Assembly (NCBI GenBank): GCA_035540675.1
Contig: DATLGB010000157.1
Span: forward strand, 1 to 9,198
Direction: 5' to 3'
Length of the DNA: 9,198 nucleotides
DNA from: DATLGB01 sp035540675
GTDB lineage: Bacteria > Actinomycetota > Thermoleophilia > Solirubrobacterales > Solirubrobacteraceae
In this document: positions 6,357 through 9,198 of the stretch, piece after piece
Layout of the letters: the number at the start of each line of letters is the position of its first letter
Position numbering within the stretch: position 1 is the stretch's first letter
The notes under the pieces: generated by a model
What the model was told of the DNA's origin: nothing
What the model saw: the letters and a program-made list of their open reading frames with translations, nothing else
Database searches by the model: none
Program-made: the position numbers and the translations under genes

Positions 6357-6585
6357 GCCGGAAACCTATCCTGAACGCATCGCCAAGAAGAAGAAGAAGA
6401 AGAAGAAGGGCCCGAAGACGGTCAAGGCCAAGAAGGCCTGCTGCGGCGACCGCCCGCGCTGCAAGCGCTGCCCGGTGACGTGCAAGCGCCTCGAGAAGGC
6501 GGGGCTGGCGGTCCGCGAGGGCCGGCGCACCTACGTCCTGGTCGACGTCACCAAGCGCGATCTGAAGATCGCGCGCGCCCGATAA
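6355..6585 (+). CDS. Small Lys/Cys-rich protein, possible metal- and nucleic-acid-binding
   Basis: This 76-residue protein has a basic N-terminal half with eight consecutive Lys (11-18), then a Cys cluster ACCGDRPRCKRCPVTCKRL (Cys 29, 30, 36, 39, 43), and a C-terminal segment REGRRTYVLVDVTKRDLKIA likely to form strands. The CxxC pair (36-39) with nearby Cys could bind zinc or an iron-sulfur cluster, and the Lys tract suggests contact with nucleic acid; both are inferences. Short proteins with a similar basic run and RPRCKRCP-like motif are familiar to me as conserved hypotheticals in actinobacteria, but I know of no function. ATG 6355 overlaps the ferritin start codon on the opposite strand. 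An upstream ATG (6310) would lie inside the ferritin gene and is less likely. The codon ATC 6379 sits 6 nt after TATCCT, so the N-terminus is uncertain. The UXS-like gene starts 12 nt downstream. Confidence 0.82.
   Translation: MPETYPERIAKKKKKKKKGPKTVKAKKACCGDRPRCKRCPVTCKRLEKAGLAVREGRRTYVLVDVTKRDLKIARAR
6363..6368 (-). promoter_or_regulatory. Putative -10 box for leaderless ferritin mRNA
   Basis: On the minus strand, TAGGTT fits the actinobacterial TANNNT -10 pattern and ends exactly 6 nt before the ferritin ATG, so transcription could begin at the A of the start codon. No good -35 is visible; that region is the CTT repeat. On the plus strand TATCCT (6367-6372) overlaps it by two bases and faces the Lys-rich gene. 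Predicted from pattern only. Confidence 0.4.
6385..6408 (+). repeat. (AAG)8 trinucleotide microsatellite coding for poly-Lys
   Basis: Eight uninterrupted AAG units encode Lys 11-18 of the small Lys/Cys-rich protein. The unit length keeps the frame on slippage. The tract is a sharp A-rich island in a GC-rich background, and on the other strand it occupies the -35 region of the putative ferritin promoter. Confidence 0.95.
6555..6574 (+). promoter_or_regulatory. Perfect 8-bp hairpin with TGAA loop in the 3' end of the Lys/Cys-rich gene
   Basis: GCGCGATC (6555-6562) and GATCGCGC (6567-6574) are exactly complementary around the tetraloop TGAA. It lies in coding sequence, eight bases before the stop codon, and is followed two bases later by a second hairpin. 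It may act in termination, mRNA stability or control of the next gene; no T-run follows. Confidence 0.4.
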
Positions 6586-6596
6586 CCTGATCGGGC
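6577..6596 (+). promoter_or_regulatory. Perfect 7-bp hairpin just upstream of the UDP-glucuronate decarboxylase start
   Basis: GCCCGAT (6577-6583) pairs with ATCGGGC (6590-6596) around AACCTG. The stem begins in the last Lys/Cys-rich codons, includes the first T of its TAA stop and ends 1 nt before ATG 6598. It holds the only G-rich tract (CGGG) that could serve as a ribosome binding site. TAACCT (6583-6588) also fits a TANNNT -10 box 9 nt from the ATG. It could be a translational control hairpin, an operator or part of a terminator pair. Confidence 0.4.
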
Positions 6597-6597
6597 A

Positions 6598-7545
6598 ATG
6601 GCCACCTGTCTCGTCACCGGTGGCGCGGGCTTCCTCGGGTCACACCTGTGCGAGGAGCTGCTGCGCCGCGGGCACCGCGTCATCTGCGTCGACAACCTGG
6701 AAACGGGGTCGCTCGCCAACATCGAGCACATCCGTCAGCCGGAGTTCACGCACCTCACGACGGACATCATCGAGCCCTACTTCATCGACGAGCCGATCGA
6801 CTTCGTCTACCACCTGGCGTCGCCGGCGTCGCCGATCGACTACCTGCGGCTGCCGCTGCACACGCTCAAGGTCGGCTCCTACGGCACCCACCACACGCTG
6901 GGGCTGGCCAAGAAGCACCGCGCGCGCTTCCTGATCGCGTCCACCTCCGAGGTCTACGGCGACCCGAAGGTCCACCCGCAGCCCGAGACCTACTGGGGCC
7001 ACGTGAACCCGATCGGGCCCCGCGGCGTCTACGACGAGGCCAAGCGCTACGCCGAGGCGCTGACGATGGCCTACCACCGCCAGCAGGGCGTGGACACGGC
7101 CATCATCCGCATCTTCAACACGTACGGGCCGCGCATGCGCGCCAACGACGGCCGCGCCATCCCCACGTTCCTGCGCCAGGCGCTGCTGGACCGGCCGATC
7201 ACCGTCTTCGGCACGGGCAGCCAGACGCGGTCGTTCTGCTACGTGTCGGACCTCATCGAGGGCATGATCCGGTTGGCCGAGTCCGGCTACCACTCGCCGG
7301 TCAACGTCGGCAACCCCGACGAGTTCACGCTGCTCGAGCTGGCCGAGGCGGTCATCGAGGTCACCGGCTCGCGCTCGGACATCGTCTTCGAGGCCCTTCC
7401 GGTCGACGACCCGCAGGTGCGCCAGCCCGACATCTCGCTCGCGCGCGAGGTGCTCGGGTGGGAGCCGCAGGTGACGCTGCGGGAGGGCCTGCGCCGCACG
7501 ATCGAGGCCGCGGGCGTCGAGAACCTGACCGGCGCCGGCCCGTAG
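6598..7545 (+). CDS. UDP-glucuronate decarboxylase (UDP-xylose synthase) family SDR
   Basis: This 315-residue extended short-chain dehydrogenase matches UDP-xylose synthases, which convert UDP-glucuronate to UDP-xylose and CO2 with bound NAD. The Rossmann motif GGAGFLGSH is at 8-16. The active site shows STSEVYGDP (115-123, with S117/E118) and the YxxxK pair Y145/K149 in GVYDEAKR. The family hallmarks HPQPETYWGHVNPIGPRG (126-143), IFNTYGPRM (172-180) and DDPQVRQPDIS (270-280, with R275) distinguish it from UDP-glucose 4-epimerases and dTDP-glucose dehydratases. Length is right for a soluble bacterial enzyme. It starts 12 nt after the Lys/Cys-rich gene with no clear Shine-Dalgarno, behind a perfect hairpin. 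With the sugar transferase 116 nt downstream it suggests xylose-containing or related surface glycan synthesis. A close relative with altered product specificity cannot be excluded. Confidence 0.92.
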   Translation: MATCLVTGGAGFLGSHLCEELLRRGHRVICVDNLETGSLANIEHIRQPEFTHLTTDIIEPYFIDEPIDFVYHLASPASPIDYLRLPLHTLKVGSYGTHHTLGLAKKHRARFLIASTSEVYGDPKVHPQPETYWGHVNPIGPRGVYDEAKRYAEALTMAYHRQQGVDTAIIRIFNTYGPRMRANDGRAIPTFLRQALLDRPITVFGTGSQTRSFCYVSDLIEGMIRLAESGYHSPVNVGNPDEFTLLELAEAVIEVTGSRSDIVFEALPVDDPQVRQPDISLAREVLGWEPQVTLREGLRRTIEAAGVENLTGAGP

Positions 7546-7612
7546 CGGCCCGCCGCGGGTAGGGCGTGGCGGCAGGCGACGCGCCTTCCGCCCCGAAAGG
7601 AAAGTTCTGACA

Positions 7613-7669
7613 ATGCCGTTACTTCCTGCGGGACGCCGCGTTACGGACGAGGAGGCAGTCCGTGGCTGA
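7613..7669 (+). CDS. Possible 18-codon leader ORF overlapping the sugar transferase start
   Basis: ATG 7613 opens an 18-codon frame (MPLLPAGRRVTDEEAVRG) ending at TGA 7667-7669, eight bases past the first base of the transferase GTG (7662). AAGGA (7597-7601) lies 11 nt upstream, rather far for a Shine-Dalgarno. If translated, ribosomes stopping at the TGA could re-initiate at the GTG. It has no recognisable regulatory codon run, so it may be chance. The rest of the 7546-7612 gap shows no clear promoter. Confidence 0.25.
   Translation: MPLLPAGRRVTDEEAVRG
7649..7655 (+). promoter_or_regulatory. Strong ribosome binding site selecting a GTG start
   Basis: GAGGAGG ends 6 nt before GTG 7662. It is the best Shine-Dalgarno in the window and fixes the start of the sugar transferase. 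Confidence 0.85.
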
Positions 7670-9194
7670 CGGAAGGACACAACTCAAAGAGGGACCGGCA
7701 CCGCTGCGCGCGCCCGCGCCGCGGCCCGTGATCCTGCCCCAGCAGGACGTCCGCCGCCGCACGCCGCCGGCGCTGTCCTTCCTGCTGCGGCTGGAGACCC
7801 TGCGGCGCTCGAGCCGCGTCGTGAGCCTGATGGCGCTCGACTTCGTCGGCATCTTCGTGGCGATCCTGACCGCGCTGCTGTTCAAGGAGATCGTCAAGTA
7901 CGGCGACTTCCCGTTCCAGAAGTCCCTGGACCAGACGAAGGATTCGGTCGCCTTCGCCTACCTGCTGACCGTGCTGCTGTTCGCGCGCTCGGGCCTGTAC
8001 GCCGACCGCGCGCAGCGCCCCGGCCTGCCGAAGATCGTCTCGTCGCTGTTCCAGGTGATGCTGGTCGCGCTGGTCTACGCCGTGCTGGCGACGGACCGCA
8101 GCCAGTACTCGAGCTACTACATCTTCTACGGGACGTTCGCCTTCGCCCTGGTCTACATCTCGTCGCTGCGGTGGGCCTACGAGAGGGTGACCGGGATGCT
8201 GCTGCGAGCCGCGGGCTACCGCCGGCGCGCCGTCCTCGTCGGCTCCGGCAAGCACATCGAGGCGGTCGCGCACGCGCTGCACGACGAGATCCACGCGCCG
8301 GTCGAGATGCTCGGCTTCATCTCGCTCACGCCGCGGCCGGACAACGGGCTGCGCTCGCTGGGCCGGATCGAGGAGCTGCCACGCGTGCTCGAGGAGCACG
8401 GGGTGCAGGAGGTCATCATCGCCGACCCCGACTTCCCGCAGGACCTGTGCGTCGAGCTCGTCGACCAGTGCCACCGGCGGGGCGTGCACGTGCGCATCGC
8501 GCCGTCGACCATGGAGATCCTCGTCCAGCGCGCCGAGTTCGTGCCCGGCGGCACCGTCCCGCTGTTCGAGCTGCGCCCGCCCATGCTCAGCGGGCTCGAC
8601 TACGTCGTCAAGCGTTGCTTCGACTGGACCGTCGCGCTGCTGCTCGTGATGGCCCTGGCCCCGGTGATGCTCGCCATCGCGCTCGCGGTCTGGCTGTCCT
8701 CGCGCGGCCCGGTGCTCTACCGCTCCGTGCGCCCGGGTGTCGGCGGCGAGCCCTTCGCCTGCTTCAAGTTCCGGACGATGCGCAGCGACGCCGACCAGGT
8801 CCAGGCCGACCTCGAGTCGCTCAACGAGGCCTCCGGCGCGCTGTTCAAGATCCGCGACGACCCGCGCATGACGCGGGTCGGGCGCTTCCTGCGCCGCTAC
8901 TCGCTCGACGAGCTGCCGCAGCTGTTCAACGTCCTGCTCGGGCAGATGTCCCTCGTCGGCCCGCGGCCGCTCCCCCAGCGCGACTTCGACAAGCTCGAGG
9001 ACTGGCACAAGAAGCGCTACCTCGTCATGCCCGGGATCACCGGCCTCTGGCAGGTCTCCGGCCGCTCCGACCTCGACTTCGACGACCTCGTGCGGCTCGA
9101 CTTCCTCTACCTCGAGCGCTGGTCGGTCGGCCTGGACCTCAGCATCCTGCTGAAGACGATCCCGGCCGTGCTCGCGCGCCGCGGCGCGTACTAG
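7662..9194 (+). CDS. Polyprenyl-phosphate sugar-1-phosphate transferase (WbaP/EPS-initiating type)
   Basis: This 510-residue membrane enzyme should move a sugar-1-phosphate from a UDP-sugar to undecaprenyl phosphate, the first committed step of exopolysaccharide or surface glycan assembly. A Pro-rich cytoplasmic leader (1-45) precedes four TM helices (~52-74, 97-113, 125-143, 152-170). Next is a nucleotide-binding-like domain with VLVGSGKH (191-198) extending to ~300. A fifth hydrophobic helix (~321-347, with P334) anchors the C-terminal catalytic domain, which carries KFRTM (369-373), the catalytic Asp-Glu in SLDELPQLFNVL (D416/E417), MSLVGPRPL (429-437), PGITGLWQVSGRSD (457-470) and LDLSILLKT. 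This is the TIGR03025/WbaP-like architecture and is full length. The sugar is not readable from sequence; galactose, glucose or a related UDP-sugar is usual. A UDP-xylose-type synthase is just upstream and more glycan genes are expected to the right. Confidence 0.95.
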   Translation: MADGRTQLKEGPAPLRAPAPRPVILPQQDVRRRTPPALSFLLRLETLRRSSRVVSLMALDFVGIFVAILTALLFKEIVKYGDFPFQKSLDQTKDSVAFAYLLTVLLFARSGLYADRAQRPGLPKIVSSLFQVMLVALVYAVLATDRSQYSSYYIFYGTFAFALVYISSLRWAYERVTGMLLRAAGYRRRAVLVGSGKHIEAVAHALHDEIHAPVEMLGFISLTPRPDNGLRSLGRIEELPRVLEEHGVQEVIIADPDFPQDLCVELVDQCHRRGVHVRIAPSTMEILVQRAEFVPGGTVPLFELRPPMLSGLDYVVKRCFDWTVALLLVMALAPVMLAIALAVWLSSRGPVLYRSVRPGVGGEPFACFKFRTMRSDADQVQADLESLNEASGALFKIRDDPRMTRVGRFLRRYSLDELPQLFNVLLGQMSLVGPRPLPQRDFDKLEDWHKKRYLVMPGITGLWQVSGRSDLDFDDLVRLDFLYLERWSVGLDLSILLKTIPAVLARRGAY

Positions 9195-9198
9195 CGGC

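Noticed and set aside
7555..7570. An ops-like element (similar to GGCGGTAG) before the sugar transferase, suggesting RfaH-type antitermination
   Set aside because: Only partial similarity in GC-rich sequence, and RfaH/ops control is characteristic of Gammaproteobacteria.
1..9198. CRISPR array, insertion sequence, prophage or attachment site
   Set aside because: No regularly spaced identical repeats, transposase or integrase motifs, or flanking direct repeats were seen.

Overview
The window is a gene-dense, very GC-rich stretch (G or C in most third codon positions) that reads as ordinary chromosome of a high-GC actinobacterium. A solitary selB, possible leaderless starts with TANNNT-type -10 boxes and deep-branching-style protein sequences make Thermoleophilia/Solirubrobacterales a reasonable guess, but that placement is inference. 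I see no insertion sequence, integrase, phage gene, CRISPR array, tRNA or rRNA.

Layout. (1) 1-3283, plus strand: the tail of an unidentified gene, then an ABC-type ATPase and its two-domain FtsX/MacB-like permease joined by an ATGA overlap, giving an exporter-type complex. (2) 3306-4724, plus strand: selB, the selenocysteine-specific elongation factor. Its C-terminal RNA-binding region is short, and its start codon lies in the loop of a perfect 12-bp inverted repeat. (3) 4725-4891: a convergent gap with two imperfect tandem copies of a ~60-bp unit and the start of a third. (4) 4892-6356, minus strand: a ferritin, a small cupin (1-nt TGATG overlap) and a Trp-rich protein of unknown function, read in that order. 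(5) 6355-7545, plus strand: a small Lys/Cys-rich protein whose start codon overlaps the ferritin start on the other strand, then UDP-glucuronate decarboxylase. (6) 7662-9194, plus strand: a membrane polyprenyl-phosphate sugar-1-phosphate transferase with a strong ribosome binding site.

How the genes fit together. The decarboxylase (UDP-xylose supply) and the initiating sugar transferase look like the left edge of an exopolysaccharide or cell-surface glycan cluster continuing to the right. Ferritin and cupin form a coupled pair, probably for iron storage or oxidative stress. SelB acts alone here; selA, selC and selD must be elsewhere if the Sec system is functional.

No wholly new multi-gene system is evident. 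The most unusual signals are at gene boundaries: the selB start hairpin, the shared ferritin/Lys-rich start site with overlapping divergent -10-like boxes, a pair of perfect hairpins just before the decarboxylase, the (AAG)8 tract, and the tandem repeat after selB.
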